Assembly: GCF_000426765.1 (NCBI RefSeq)
Contig: NZ_KE384566.1
Span: forward strand, 248,001 to 312,000
DNA: 64,000 nt
From: Vibrio litoralis DSM 17657
GTDB lineage: Bacteria > Pseudomonadota > Gammaproteobacteria > Enterobacterales > Vibrionaceae
Direction of reading: 5' to 3'
Made by a program: the position numbers and the translations under genes. How positions within the stretch are numbered: the first letter of the stretch is position 1; each line of letters starts with the position of its first letter. The notes under the pieces were generated by a model. It had not been told where the DNA came from and searched no databases. It worked only from the letters and a program-made list of their open reading frames with translations. Of this stretch, positions 39,101 through 47,684 are shown piece after piece.

Positions 39101-40663
39101 GTGAATATACTTGGATATGCACAAAGACTAGGTAAAGCGTTGATGCTACCTATTGCAACATTACCTGTTGCAGCGCTTTTACTTCGTCTGGGTCAACCTG
39201 ACCTGTTAGACATCGCATTTATGGCATCAGCCGGTAATGCTATTTTCAGCCAGTTACCTTTACTATTTGGTTTAGGTATTGCAATTGGTTTATCTAAAGA
39301 TGGTGCGGGTGCGGCTGGTTTAGCCGGTGCCGTTGCTTACTTTGTATTAACCGCAACAGCGCAACAAATCGATGCTGAAGTTAACATGTCATTCTTCGGT
39401 GGTATCTTTGCAGGTATCATTGCAGGACACTGCTACAACGCATTTCATGCTACTCGCTTGCCAGAATGGTTAGCTTTCTTCTCTGGTCGTCGTTTAGTTC
39501 CAATTATGGCTGGCTTAGTTGCTTTAGTAGCAGGTGCTATCTTTGGTGTGGTTTGGCCTATGGTTCAACACGGCCTTGACGCTTTAGCTCACGCTATTTC
39601 AACATCTGGTGCCATTGGTCAATTTATTTACGGTACATTGAACCGTGCGTTAATTCCTGTTGGCCTTCATCACGTACTTAACTCTTACTTCTGGTTTGGC
39701 ATGGGGTCATGTCAAGAAATCATGGTAACAGCTTCTGGTGCGTTCTCTAATATTCACCAATTATGTGTCGATCCTGCGGTTGCCAAAACACTAGTGGTCG
39801 GTCAAGAACACACATTCATATTTAAAAATGCAGTCACACCAGAAATCACAGCGGTTGTTGATAGCGTAAAAGATATTGTTAAAACTGGTGACTTAAATCG
39901 TTACTTCGGTGGTGACAAATCTGCTGGGGTATTCATGAATGGCTTCTTCCCTATTATGATGTTTGGTCTACCTGGTGGTGCTTTCGCTATGTACCTAGCG
40001 GCTCCTTCTGAACGTCGTAGTCAAGTTGCTGGTGCATTGTTCTCAGTTGCTTTCTGTTCATTCCTAACGGGGATTACAGAGCCTCTAGAGTTCATGTTTA
40101 TGTTCCTAGCTCCAGGCCTATACGCTGTACACGCCGTATTAACTGGTCTATCTCTAGTGGTTGCTAACATGTTTGGTACGCTACATGGCTTTGGTTTCTC
40201 TGCAGGTCTTATTGACTTTGTATTGAACTGGGGTCTAGCAACTAAACCTTGGACTCTACTTATTATTGGCCTATGTTTTGGTGCTGCTTACTTCTTTATC
40301 TTCAGCTTCCTAATCCGTGCGTTCAACATGAAAACGCCTGGTCGTGAAGATGATGAAGTTGAAGTGGAAACAGACTCTTCGGCTAAGAAAGGCAAAGGTG
40401 ATGTTGCTCGTCAATACTTGAAAGCTCTAGGTGGACACGAAAACGTAACCACTATCGATGCTTGTATCACTCGTTTACGCTTAACACTGAAAGATCGCTC
40501 AATCGTAGATGAGGCGGTACTGAAAAAACTTGGTGCGAAAGGTGTTGTGAAGTTAGGTGAAAATAACCTTCAAGTTATTCTTGGCCCACTAGCTGAAATC
40601 GTTGCAGGTGAGATGAAAGATATCCCAGCTTCTGATGATTTATCGGATGTTGTCTTACCGTAA
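39101..40663 (+). CDS. nagE: PTS N-acetylglucosamine permease NagE, IIC and IIB domains
   Basis: NagE imports GlcNAc and phosphorylates it. The frame starts at GTG 39101 with AGGGGGG upstream. The 520-residue protein has the IIC membrane domain (1-410, about 10 hydrophobic segments, with LTGITEPLEFMFMF) and the IIB domain (about 435-510) with the phosphorylated Cys455 (TIDACITRLRL). E. coli NagE is about 648 residues with a C-terminal IIA; here that domain is absent, so EIIA-Glc (crr in this window) must supply phosphate. A terminator follows. Confidence 0.95.
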   Translation: MNILGYAQRLGKALMLPIATLPVAALLLRLGQPDLLDIAFMASAGNAIFSQLPLLFGLGIAIGLSKDGAGAAGLAGAVAYFVLTATAQQIDAEVNMSFFGGIFAGIIAGHCYNAFHATRLPEWLAFFSGRRLVPIMAGLVALVAGAIFGVVWPMVQHGLDALAHAISTSGAIGQFIYGTLNRALIPVGLHHVLNSYFWFGMGSCQEIMVTASGAFSNIHQLCVDPAVAKTLVVGQEHTFIFKNAVTPEITAVVDSVKDIVKTGDLNRYFGGDKSAGVFMNGFFPIMMFGLPGGAFAMYLAAPSERRSQVAGALFSVAFCSFLTGITEPLEFMFMFLAPGLYAVHAVLTGLSLVVANMFGTLHGFGFSAGLIDFVLNWGLATKPWTLLIIGLCFGAAYFFIFSFLIRAFNMKTPGREDDEVEVETDSSAKKGKGDVARQYLKALGGHENVTTIDACITRLRLTLKDRSIVDEAVLKKLGAKGVVKLGENNLQVILGPLAEIVAGEMKDIPASDDLSDVVLP

Positions 40664-40685
40664 TTAGTAATCAACATATCCAGCT

Positions 40686-40713
40686 AAAGGCTCCCGTTGT
40701 GGAGCCTTTTTTT
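40686..40713 (+). terminator. Terminator of nagE
   Basis: A stem AAAGGCTCC / GGAGCCTTT with a 6-base loop is followed by a T-run, 22 bases after nagE. Confidence 0.88.
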
Positions 40714-40881
40714 ATCCTGTTGCAAAATGTGGCCGATAGTAAAAGCGTGAATTTTGACGCCTTGGAAGACTTTTGGTCTTTTTAATAAAGAAAATATCAC
40801 TTCTAGTTGTGTAAAGGGCTAGAATTGTGGATCATTAGCCCTAATTATAAAAAGACTCTTATATTTATTGAGGTACTATCG

Positions 40882-42546
40882 ATGAGTGAAGCTGAGGCTC
40901 GACCATCTAACTTTATCCGTCAAATTATTGATAAGGATTTAGCTGATGGCAAACACACAGGGATCCATACTCGTTTCCCACCAGAACCTAATGGCTATCT
41001 GCATATTGGTCATGCTAAGTCTATTTGCTTAAACTTTGGCTTGGCGCAAGATTACCAGGGGAAGTGTAACCTTCGCTTTGATGATACTAACCCTGCGAAA
41101 GAAGACATTGAATACGTTGAATCAATCAAGCAAGACGTGAATTGGTTAGGCTTTAATTGGGATGGCGAGATTTGCTATTCATCTAACTATTTTGATGCGC
41201 TATATTGTTACGCTGTAGAGTTGATTGAAAAAGGCTTAGCTTATGTTGATGAGCTGACTCCTGATGAAATTCGTGAATACCGTGGCACGTTAAAAGAGCC
41301 TGGAAAAAATAGTCCATACCGCGACCGCAGCGTTGAAGAAAACTTAGTGTTATTTGAAAAAATGCGTAACGGTGGCTTTGAAGAAGGTAAGGCTTGCTTA
41401 CGTGCTAAGATCGATATGGCATCTTCGTTTATCGTTATGCGCGATCCCGTGCTTTATCGTGTGCGTTTTATCAATCACCATCAAACAGGGGATAAGTGGT
41501 GCATTTACCCAATGTATGACTTCACCCACTGTATTTCCGATGCGTTAGAAGGTATTACTCACTCACTATGTACGCTGGAGTTCCAAGATAACCGTCGTTT
41601 ATATGACTGGGTTTTAGAAAATATTACGATTGATACTCGGCCTCATCAGTACGAATTTAGCCGTTTAAACTTAGAATATACGGTGATGTCTAAGCGTAAA
41701 CTAAACCAATTAGTCACTGAAAAATTAGTGAATGGTTGGGATGACCCTCGTATGCCAACGATTTCTGGTTTACGTCGTCGTGGCTTTACTCCGGGTTCTA
41801 TTCGCGAGTTTTGTTCACGCATTGGTGTCACTAAGCAAGACAACATGATTGAGTTTAGCTCACTTGAAGCCTGTATTCGTGAAGACTTAAATGAAAATGC
41901 ACCGCGTGCGATGGCGGTACTCGACCCGGTCAAAGTAGTGATTGAAAACTTTGAAAGTGAAGAAGTATTGACGCTCGCAAATCACCCGAATAAGCCTGAA
42001 ATGGGCAGTCGTGAAGTTCCTTTTACACGCGAAGTGTGGATTGAAGCGGGTGATTTCCGTGAAGAAGCCAACAAAAAATACAAACGCTTAGTTCTTGGTA
42101 AAGAAGTTCGTTTACGTGGTGCTTACGTGATCCAAGCGAATCGTATTGAAAAAGATGAGCAAGGTAACGTAACAACTATTTACTGTACTTACGATCCAGA
42201 AACTTTGGGTAAAAACCCTAGCGATGGCCGTAAAGTAAAAGGTGTTATCCATTGGGTTTCAGCTGAAAAAGGCCTAGAGGCTGACGTTCGTTTATATGAT
42301 CGTCTTTTCACTGTGCCAAATCCTGCGGCGGCGGATGACTTTGCAGCGACGATCAACCCTGAGTCTTTAGTTGTTAAGAAAGCTTATGTGGAACCAAGCT
42401 TAGCCAATGCAGAAGCTGGTGTAGGCTTCCAGTTTGAGCGTACAGGCTACTTCTGTGTTGATGCTAAAGATTCTTCTCCAGATGCGTTAGTATTCAACCG
42501 TACTGTTGGCTTACGTGATACTTGGGCTAAAATCGACGCTCAATAA
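40882..42546 (+). CDS. glnS: Glutaminyl-tRNA synthetase GlnS
   Basis: GlnS charges tRNA-Gln with glutamine. From ATG 40882 the protein has 554 residues, with the class I motifs [12 protein letters not shown] (HIGH) and VMSKRK (KMSKS-like), and a C-terminal anticodon-binding beta-barrel region. GAGG lies 8 bases upstream of this ATG; the longer frame from 40807 has no family support. Position next to nagE is as in other gammaproteobacteria. A perfect palindromic terminator follows. Confidence 0.97.
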   Translation: MSEAEARPSNFIRQIIDKDLADGKHTGIHTRFPPEPNGYLHIGHAKSICLNFGLAQDYQGKCNLRFDDTNPAKEDIEYVESIKQDVNWLGFNWDGEICYSSNYFDALYCYAVELIEKGLAYVDELTPDEIREYRGTLKEPGKNSPYRDRSVEENLVLFEKMRNGGFEEGKACLRAKIDMASSFIVMRDPVLYRVRFINHHQTGDKWCIYPMYDFTHCISDALEGITHSLCTLEFQDNRRLYDWVLENITIDTRPHQYEFSRLNLEYTVMSKRKLNQLVTEKLVNGWDDPRMPTISGLRRRGFTPGSIREFCSRIGVTKQDNMIEFSSLEACIREDLNENAPRAMAVLDPVKVVIENFESEEVLTLANHPNKPEMGSREVPFTREVWIEAGDFREEANKKYKRLVLGKEVRLRGAYVIQANRIEKDEQGNVTTIYCTYDPETLGKNPSDGRKVKGVIHWVSAEKGLEADVRLYDRLFTVPNPAAADDFAATINPESLVVKKAYVEPSLANAEAGVGFQFERTGYFCVDAKDSSPDALVFNRTVGLRDTWAKIDAQ

Positions 42547-42616
42547 CTAATATATCTATGTAGGCGGAGTGGTTTTTCGCCTTAATAGTTTGGCTTGATT
42601 AGTTTGATTGGCAGAT

Positions 42617-42649
42617 AAAAAAACGCACCTCATATGAGGTGCGTTTTTA
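42617..42649. terminator. Bidirectional terminator between glnS and fur
   Basis: A perfect palindrome, ACGCACCTCATATGAGGTGCGT, sits between A-run and T-run and can end both converging transcripts. Confidence 0.88.
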
Positions 42650-42689
42650 TTTGTATCACATTAAATAAGCAGAAAGTTAACCGGAAAAG

Positions 42690-43136
42690 TTACTTAGTTT
42701 TGTGTGCATTAGTTTCTGTTTTACAATTGCCATTAGCACAGCGACCGTATAGGTATAAACTGTGGTTCGTTAGCACTACGTTATATTTAGCGGCAATTTC
42801 TTTTTGTCGCTCTTCAATAAGGTCATCGGTAAATTCAATGACTTCACCGCAATCAAGACAAACAAGGTGGTCATGGTGATGCTGAGTTGATAGTTCGAAA
42901 ACAGATTTTCCACCTTCAAAATGGTGACGGGTTACGATACCTGCGTCATCAAATTGGTTCAAAACACGGTAAACCGTTGCAAGGCCAATTTCTTCACCAA
43001 GATCGATCAGTTTCTTATATAAATCCTCGGCACTGATATGTTGGCAGTCTGGTTGTTGCAGTACCTCGAGAATTTTTAATCGAGGTAGGGTTACTTTAAG
43101 ACCTGCTTCCTTTAGAGCTTGGTTGTTATCTGGCAT
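42690..43136 (-). CDS. fur: Ferric uptake regulator Fur
   Basis: Fur represses iron-uptake genes when loaded with ferrous iron. The 148-residue protein has the N-terminal winged helix (1-83, KVTLPRLKILEVLQ). The metal sites are HHHDHLVCLDCGEVIEF and the late Cys pair CANGNC. Length and motifs match V. cholerae Fur. It follows fldA by 235 bases on the same strand, and that gap contains a perfect 41-base tandem duplication. Confidence 0.98.
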   Translation of the reverse strand: MPDNNQALKEAGLKVTLPRLKILEVLQQPDCQHISAEDLYKKLIDLGEEIGLATVYRVLNQFDDAGIVTRHHFEGGKSVFELSTQHHHDHLVCLDCGEVIEFTDDLIEERQKEIAAKYNVVLTNHSLYLYGRCANGNCKTETNAHKTK

Positions 43137-43232
43137 TGTACTTTCCTGTGAGATTCTGCGTTAAAACAGAAGACATGAATGACATCAGTAAATATGACTC
43201 GAACTAACCGACCAAGTTCACTGCGTTTCATT

Positions 43233-43314
43233 ATATGTTGTAAAAATGTATCTAAAATGACTATAGCATTAGAATATGTTGTAAAAATGTATCTAAAATG
43301 ACTATAGCATTAGA
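43233..43314. repeat. Perfect 41-base tandem duplication in the fldA-fur gap
   Basis: Unit 1 (43233-43273) and unit 2 (43274-43314) are identical, each beginning ATATGTTGTAAAAATGTATC and ending with GCATTAGA. On the fur strand each unit carries TGCTATAGT, an extended minus-10-like motif (hexamers at 43260-43265 and 43301-43306). The pair lies about 97 to 178 bases before the fur start, where its promoter would be. Confidence 0.85.
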
Positions 43315-43371
43315 GTGATGATAACAAAATACCTCACAAAGGAGGTGTCTTGATATGTCACAAAATTTTGA

Positions 43372-43899
43372 TTAATCAGCTAATTCTGCTAGACACATTT
43401 CATCATAAATCTGCTTTGACCAGGTTTTAACTCGTTCATCTGTTAGTTCTGGCTGACGGTCTTCATCTATGCATAGCCCGATAAAGTTATCGTTATCGAC
43501 TAATGCTTTTGATGCTTCAAATTCATAACCTTCTGTTGGCCAGTAACCAATAATAGTGCCGCCTTTCGCTTCGACGATATCGCGAATGGTTCCCATCGCA
43601 TCACAGAAGTACTCAGCATAATCTTCTTGGTCACCACAACCAAAAATAGCAACGAGTTTAGTTGAAAAATCTATTGCTTCAAGCTCAGGGAAAAAGTCAT
43701 CCCAGTCACATTGAGACTCACCGTAGTACCAAGTTGGAATGCCAAGCAGTAATAGATCAAAATTATCAATATCTTCCTTGCTGCTCTTCGCAATGTCTTG
43801 TACGTGCACAAGTTGTTTGCCAAGTTCTTTTTGTATCATTTTAGCAACCGCTTCAGTGTTACCTGTGTCGCTACCAAAGAAGAGTCCTACACTTGCCAT
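43372..43899 (-). CDS. fldA: Flavodoxin FldA
   Basis: FldA is an FMN electron carrier used by ribonucleotide reductase activation, methionine synthase and isoprenoid enzymes. The 175-residue protein has the FMN phosphate loop FGSDTGNTEA (8-17) and the flavin-stacking segments GIPTWYYGE and FGCGDQEDYAEYF, the long-chain type. It precedes fur on the same strand, a linkage also found in E. coli (fldA-uof-fur). Confidence 0.96.
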   Translation of the reverse strand: MASVGLFFGSDTGNTEAVAKMIQKELGKQLVHVQDIAKSSKEDIDNFDLLLLGIPTWYYGESQCDWDDFFPELEAIDFSTKLVAIFGCGDQEDYAEYFCDAMGTIRDIVEAKGGTIIGYWPTEGYEFEASKALVDNDNFIGLCIDEDRQPELTDERVKTWSKQIYDEMCLAELAD

Positions 43900-43979
43900 A
43901 GAAATATTACCTATTTATCTATTACCGGAAATGCCGGTATCAATCTAATTAAAAAGAATTCGTTACGATTGTACGATGG

Positions 43980-44201
43980 TTAGCCTAAGCCAGTGCCTTC
44001 CCAGCTCATTTGGATTAACCCTTTGGCGATAAAGCCCGCACAACCTAAAAATAGAACAAGCCATACAATACGACGGCCAAACACCGGGACATTACCTTGT
44101 TTTAAAACATCTTTGATGGCTAAACCAATCAATAAAAATAACGATGCAAAAAACAGATCTAAGCCTAGAGATTCTATGGTATTGATATGTTCGTAAAGCA
44201 T
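43980..44201 (-). CDS. DUF2788 family small membrane protein
   Basis: From ATG 44201 the protein has 73 residues and two membrane segments (about 11-28, LGLDLFFASLFLLIGLAI, and 44-63, IVWLVLFLGCAGFIAKGLI). It matches the DUF2788 family found between ybfF and fldA in vibrios. Function is unknown. A GTG start at 44213 would add four residues. Confidence 0.8.
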   Translation of the reverse strand: MLYEHINTIESLGLDLFFASLFLLIGLAIKDVLKQGNVPVFGRRIVWLVLFLGCAGFIAKGLIQMSWEGTGLG

Positions 44202-44295
44202 GCGTTTGATCACCGTTGTTTTTTATCCCCGAACTATAGCATTAATACAATTGAAAGTTAATGCGAAGTCGTCCGCCGAATAAGTGAAATGCGAA

Positions 44296-45066
44296 TTATT
44301 TCTTAATGAATCGGCGAATAGAGCGCAACACCTCAATTGGCTTTTCTGCATGTAGCCAGTGACCGGTATTCGCAATGATATGGGCTTTACTGTTTGGGAA
44401 CTGTTTTTGAATAGCAGCTTGGTGTTCTGGCATTAAGTAGTCAGAATCAGCACCTTTTAAAAATAAAGTTTCGCCGTTGAAAGGAGATATATCGGCCCAG
44501 TCTTGAATGTTCTGATAACTATTAATGATCCCCTCAACATTGAACAACCACTGTAAGTATCCATCTTTATTGTGTAATGATTTGGCGAGGAACTGGCGCA
44601 CACCATCTATTTCAATATGCTGTGATAAACAATCTAAGGCTCGTTTGCGACTTTTAGGTTTTTCGTTGATAACAGCTTTTAAGCCTGAAAAAACATTATC
44701 ATGGCGTCTTTGTTGATAGGCGATCGGCGCCATATCTAATACGATGAGTTTACTGATTTTGTCAGCGGCAATATTGCAAAGTGCCATGGCCGCTTTTCCG
44801 CCCATGGAGTGGCCAATCACTATGGCGGATGAAATATTTAAATCAACCAACAGCTGATTGAGATCATCAGCCATAACAGAGTAATTCATGGTGTCACTGT
44901 GAAAAGAATGCCCATGATTGCGTAAATCAACGCTAATAACCGTATGGTCTTGAACTAAGTCCCTAGCTAATAAGCCTAAATTACTTAAACTGCCAAAAAG
45001 GCCATGAATGAGTAGGATTGCTGGGCCTTGACCTTGAATTGTATGGTTAAGTTGTGGGGAGTTCAT
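44296..45066 (-). CDS. ybfF: Alpha/beta-fold esterase YbfF
   Basis: The 256-residue protein is an alpha/beta hydrolase with the oxyanion segment LLIHGLFGS, the nucleophile elbow GHSMGGKAAMAL (Ser in GHSMG), and a late catalytic His in NTGHWLHAEKP. E. coli YbfF hydrolyses acyl-CoA and other esters in vitro; the physiological role is unclear. ATG 45066 has AGGA upstream. In E. coli ybfF is next to and divergent from seqA; here a cytochrome pair lies between them. Confidence 0.92.
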   Translation of the reverse strand: MNSPQLNHTIQGQGPAILLIHGLFGSLSNLGLLARDLVQDHTVISVDLRNHGHSFHSDTMNYSVMADDLNQLLVDLNISSAIVIGHSMGGKAAMALCNIAADKISKLIVLDMAPIAYQQRRHDNVFSGLKAVINEKPKSRKRALDCLSQHIEIDGVRQFLAKSLHNKDGYLQWLFNVEGIINSYQNIQDWADISPFNGETLFLKGADSDYLMPEHQAAIQKQFPNSKAHIIANTGHWLHAEKPIEVLRSIRRFIKK

Positions 45067-45220
45067 AATAATCCTGTAGCTGAAAGTACAAATTAGCATC
45101 ATAATACAGCCATCATGCGAAAGTAATCACTTAACCTGGCAAAATTTCACCTTGATGCAGCACTAAGTGACATAGCTATACTAGGTCATAGGTTAGAAAA
45201 TCATAATAATAGGAAGCAAT

Positions 45221-45874
45221 ATGCAAAAACGACTAATAGTGGGCGCTTTAATGCTATGTCCCATCATTGGTGTAGCAGATACATTACCTCAACATAAAGA
45301 GGGGATTGTCGAATTCTGCTCTACATGTCATGGGGTTAATGGCGTCTCTACTCTTGATCATATCCCTAATTTATGGGGTCAATCTGACCAGTATCTCCGT
45401 GAACAAGTTGAGAACTTTCGTAGTAAAAAGCGTCATACTACTTTCATGGATGCATTTATCTATCAAATTAGTGATGAACAAATGGATACCATTATAAAGC
45501 ATTACTCTAGTGTGCCTGATGCGATGACCTTTAAGTTGCAATGGCGTGGTGATAAGTGGCCTGGGAATATGCAATTAGGCGAAAAAATTGCCTATAGCGG
45601 GAAGATGGAAGCCAATGTGCCGTCTTGCGTCGCTTGTCATGGCCCGAGCGGAGTAGGTGTTAAGCCGGGTATCCCTCGTTTGGCTGGACAAAATTCTGCT
45701 TATTTAGTGAACCAAATGAAATCGTGGAAAGACGATACAAGACCTGCTGGTGCAATGGCGATCATGGGGCCAATTGCTAAATCTCTAAGCGATGAAGAAA
45801 TCAAAGCGGTTTCGGACTACTTTGCTTCGCTAGGAACACCAGTTGCGCAGAAAACTGCGGAGGTGAAAAAATGA
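45221..45874 (+). CDS. Periplasmic diheme c4-type cytochrome (TsdB-like)
   Basis: The 217-residue protein has a signal peptide (about 1-20, MQKRLIVGALMLCPIIGVAD). Two covalent heme sites follow, CSTCH (33-37) and CVACH (136-140), each in a c4-type half. Cytochromes of this kind accept electrons in the periplasm. The next gene overlaps it by four bases (ATGA), so the two are coupled, and that partner looks like thiosulfate dehydrogenase TsdA. In the known tsdBA pairs, TsdB is such a c4-type diheme acceptor. AGGAAG precedes the ATG. Confidence 0.82.
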   Translation: MQKRLIVGALMLCPIIGVADTLPQHKEGIVEFCSTCHGVNGVSTLDHIPNLWGQSDQYLREQVENFRSKKRHTTFMDAFIYQISDEQMDTIIKHYSSVPDAMTFKLQWRGDKWPGNMQLGEKIAYSGKMEANVPSCVACHGPSGVGVKPGIPRLAGQNSAYLVNQMKSWKDDTRPAGAMAIMGPIAKSLSDEEIKAVSDYFASLGTPVAQKTAEVKK

Positions 45875-46782
45875 AATACTTACTATTAAGCCTATCGCTA
45901 CTAAGTGGAATGGCTTTTGCCAATGATGGACATAAAGATCTTGGCAGTGTTGAGCCGGGTAGTCCGCTTGCGCAAGGTGAGGCATATCACCAAGTACCAG
46001 ATTGGGGAAATGTGCCAGAAGAGCATTTTGCTGAAGCAGTAAAACGTGGTTATTCAATCTTTATGAATAGTCAGCAACTGAAAACATCAGGTGAAGTTGG
46101 TAACGGTTTAAACTGTACTAACTGTCATTTGTCTGGCGGACGCTTAGCTAACTCTGCTCCAATGTGGGGGGCTTATGTTTCTTACCCGGCTTATCGCGGT
46201 AAGAACAAGAAAGTGAATACCTATGAAGACCGATTGCAAGGCTGTTTTGCTTACTCGATGAATGGTAAGCCGCCAGAAGCGGTGAGCCAAACTATTTTAG
46301 ACCTAACTGCTTATTCTTATTGGTTGGCAACGGATGCCAAGGTGAATGCGAAAATTGCCGGCCGTGGGTTCCCTAAATTAGAACAACCGGAACTTAAACC
46401 TGACTTTGTTCGTGGCGAAGTGGTCTATGCGGCTCAGTGTGCGCTTTGTCATGGTGATAATGGTGAAGGACGTAAAGTGGATAATCGCTACGTTTTTCCA
46501 CCTTTATGGGGTAAAGACAGTTATAACTGGGGAGCGGGAATGCATAAAATTAGCGGAGCAGCTAATTTTATTAAAGCGAATATGCCATTAAGTAAAGGCT
46601 ACAGCTTGACAGATCAACAAGCTTGGGACGTCGCTATGTTTATTAATGGTCATGAACGTCCACAAGATCCTCGCTTTAGTAAATCAGTTTCTGAAACCGC
46701 CAAAGAGTTTCATGCTAAAGATTCACTATATGGCACACCATCAGCGCTAGATAAACACATACTAGGCTCGAAAGCGTACTAA
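45871..46782 (+). CDS. Diheme cytochrome c, thiosulfate dehydrogenase-like (TsdA type)
   Basis: The 303-residue protein has a signal peptide (about 1-17). Heme sites are CTNCH (82-86) in GNGLNCTNCHLSGGR and CALCH (190-194). Between them KVNTYEDRLQGCFAYSMNGK carries Cys125, at the place where TsdA and SoxA-type enzymes use a Cys as heme ligand at the active site. TsdA oxidises two thiosulfates to tetrathionate, or reduces tetrathionate, in the periplasm. A Met in NFIKANMPL could be the second heme's ligand. It is coupled to the TsdB-like gene. Direction of catalysis cannot be read from sequence. Confidence 0.8.
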   Translation: MKYLLLSLSLLSGMAFANDGHKDLGSVEPGSPLAQGEAYHQVPDWGNVPEEHFAEAVKRGYSIFMNSQQLKTSGEVGNGLNCTNCHLSGGRLANSAPMWGAYVSYPAYRGKNKKVNTYEDRLQGCFAYSMNGKPPEAVSQTILDLTAYSYWLATDAKVNAKIAGRGFPKLEQPELKPDFVRGEVVYAAQCALCHGDNGEGRKVDNRYVFPPLWGKDSYNWGAGMHKISGAANFIKANMPLSKGYSLTDQQAWDVAMFINGHERPQDPRFSKSVSETAKEFHAKDSLYGTPSALDKHILGSKAY

Positions 46783-46801
46783 TTTTTAACGCTGACTTAT
46801 T

Positions 46802-46838
46802 AAACCTCTATGGGCTCATCTCATAGAGGTTTTTTTTG
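46802..46838 (+). terminator. Terminator of the cytochrome pair
   Basis: A stem AACCTCTATG / CATAGAGGTT with a 9-base loop is followed by eight T, 19 bases after the second cytochrome gene. Confidence 0.88.
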
Positions 46839-47001
46839 CTGGTTATTTGTGCACTTCATCGGTACGGTAAGAAGAAATAAAACATTCAGTGATCAAAACG
46901 ATCTTTTTTATTACTAACACCGAGCAATTAGCATAGAGTATCCGGTCAGTTATAGGTATAATCATTCCAGAGTTTAAACAGATTGAGATTGTGAAAAGCC
47001 A

Positions 47002-47544
47002 ATGAAAACCATTGAAGTAGATGAAGAACTTTATCGTTATATCGCGAGCCAAACCCAGCATATTGGTGAAAGCGCCTCGGATATTTTACGTCGACTTTTA
47101 ATCGGTGAGCAGCAAGGATCACAAGCAAGTTCAACAGTGACTAAGCCTGTTGCCGTTGATGCAGTAGAGTCAACTAAGCCTGCTAAGCAAGAAAAGCCAG
47201 ATGGCGTTAAGGTGATGCGATCTTTGCTTATTTCTGATGAGTTTGCAGAGAAAGATAAAGCGATTGATCGTTTTATGCTGATCCTATCTTCTCTGTATCA
47301 CGTTGAAGCATCTAGTTTTGCTGAGGCGGCAAAAGTGAAAGGCCGTACACGTGTTTACTTTGCCGATAATGAAGAAACCTTGTTAGCTAGCGGTAAAACG
47401 ACCAAGCCTCGCTCGATCCCTAATACGCCGTTTTGGGTAATTACCAATAATAATACCAACCGTAAGCGCCAAATGGTTCAGCAATTAATGACGCAAATGG
47501 GCTTTCAAGCAGACTTGATTGATAAAGTATGTAACGCCATCTAA
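47002..47544 (+). CDS. seqA: Negative modulator of replication initiation SeqA
   Basis: SeqA binds hemimethylated GATC sites and sequesters the replication origin. The 180-residue protein has the N-terminal multimerisation domain (1-35, MKTIEVDEELYRYIASQTQ), a linker of Ala, Thr and Lys, and the C-terminal GATC-binding domain (about 65-180, including KGRTRVYFA and PNTPFWVITNNNTNRKR). pgm follows, as in E. coli and vibrios, here with a terminator between them. Confidence 0.97.
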   Translation: MKTIEVDEELYRYIASQTQHIGESASDILRRLLIGEQQGSQASSTVTKPVAVDAVESTKPAKQEKPDGVKVMRSLLISDEFAEKDKAIDRFMLILSSLYHVEASSFAEAAKVKGRTRVYFADNEETLLASGKTTKPRSIPNTPFWVITNNNTNRKRQMVQQLMTQMGFQADLIDKVCNAI

Positions 47545-47568
47545 CGTTAATTAGAACGATTTAATAAG

Positions 47569-47611
47569 AGCCTCATAATATTTGAATCATCACGTATTAT
47601 GAGGCTTTTTC
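47569..47611 (+). terminator. Terminator of seqA
   Basis: A perfect 12-base stem AGCCTCATAATA / TATTATGAGGCT is followed by a T-run, 25 bases after seqA. Confidence 0.85.
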
Positions 47612-47616
47612 GATTT

Positions 47617-47631
47617 TATACCCAAGTAACT
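47617..47631. repeat. Solo repeat end (TATACCCAAGTAACT)
   Basis: These 15 bases are identical to the left end of the 267-base element at 22768, and then the match stops. It lies between seqA and pgm. It is probably a decayed copy, though chance or shared function cannot be excluded for so short a match. Confidence 0.4.
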
Positions 47632-47684
47632 ATTTCCATCTGAATAACCACTTTTCAATTTAATAGCATAAAAAGGATTATTGA

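Noticed and set aside
43233-43314. Possible CRISPR or iteron array
   Set aside because: There are only two units, directly joined with no spacers, and no cas or replication genes nearby. It is a simple tandem duplication.
46783-47001. Small minus-strand frames between the cytochrome pair and seqA
   Set aside because: They run over the terminator and the start of seqA, lack ribosome binding sites and resemble nothing; the gap more likely holds the seqA promoter.
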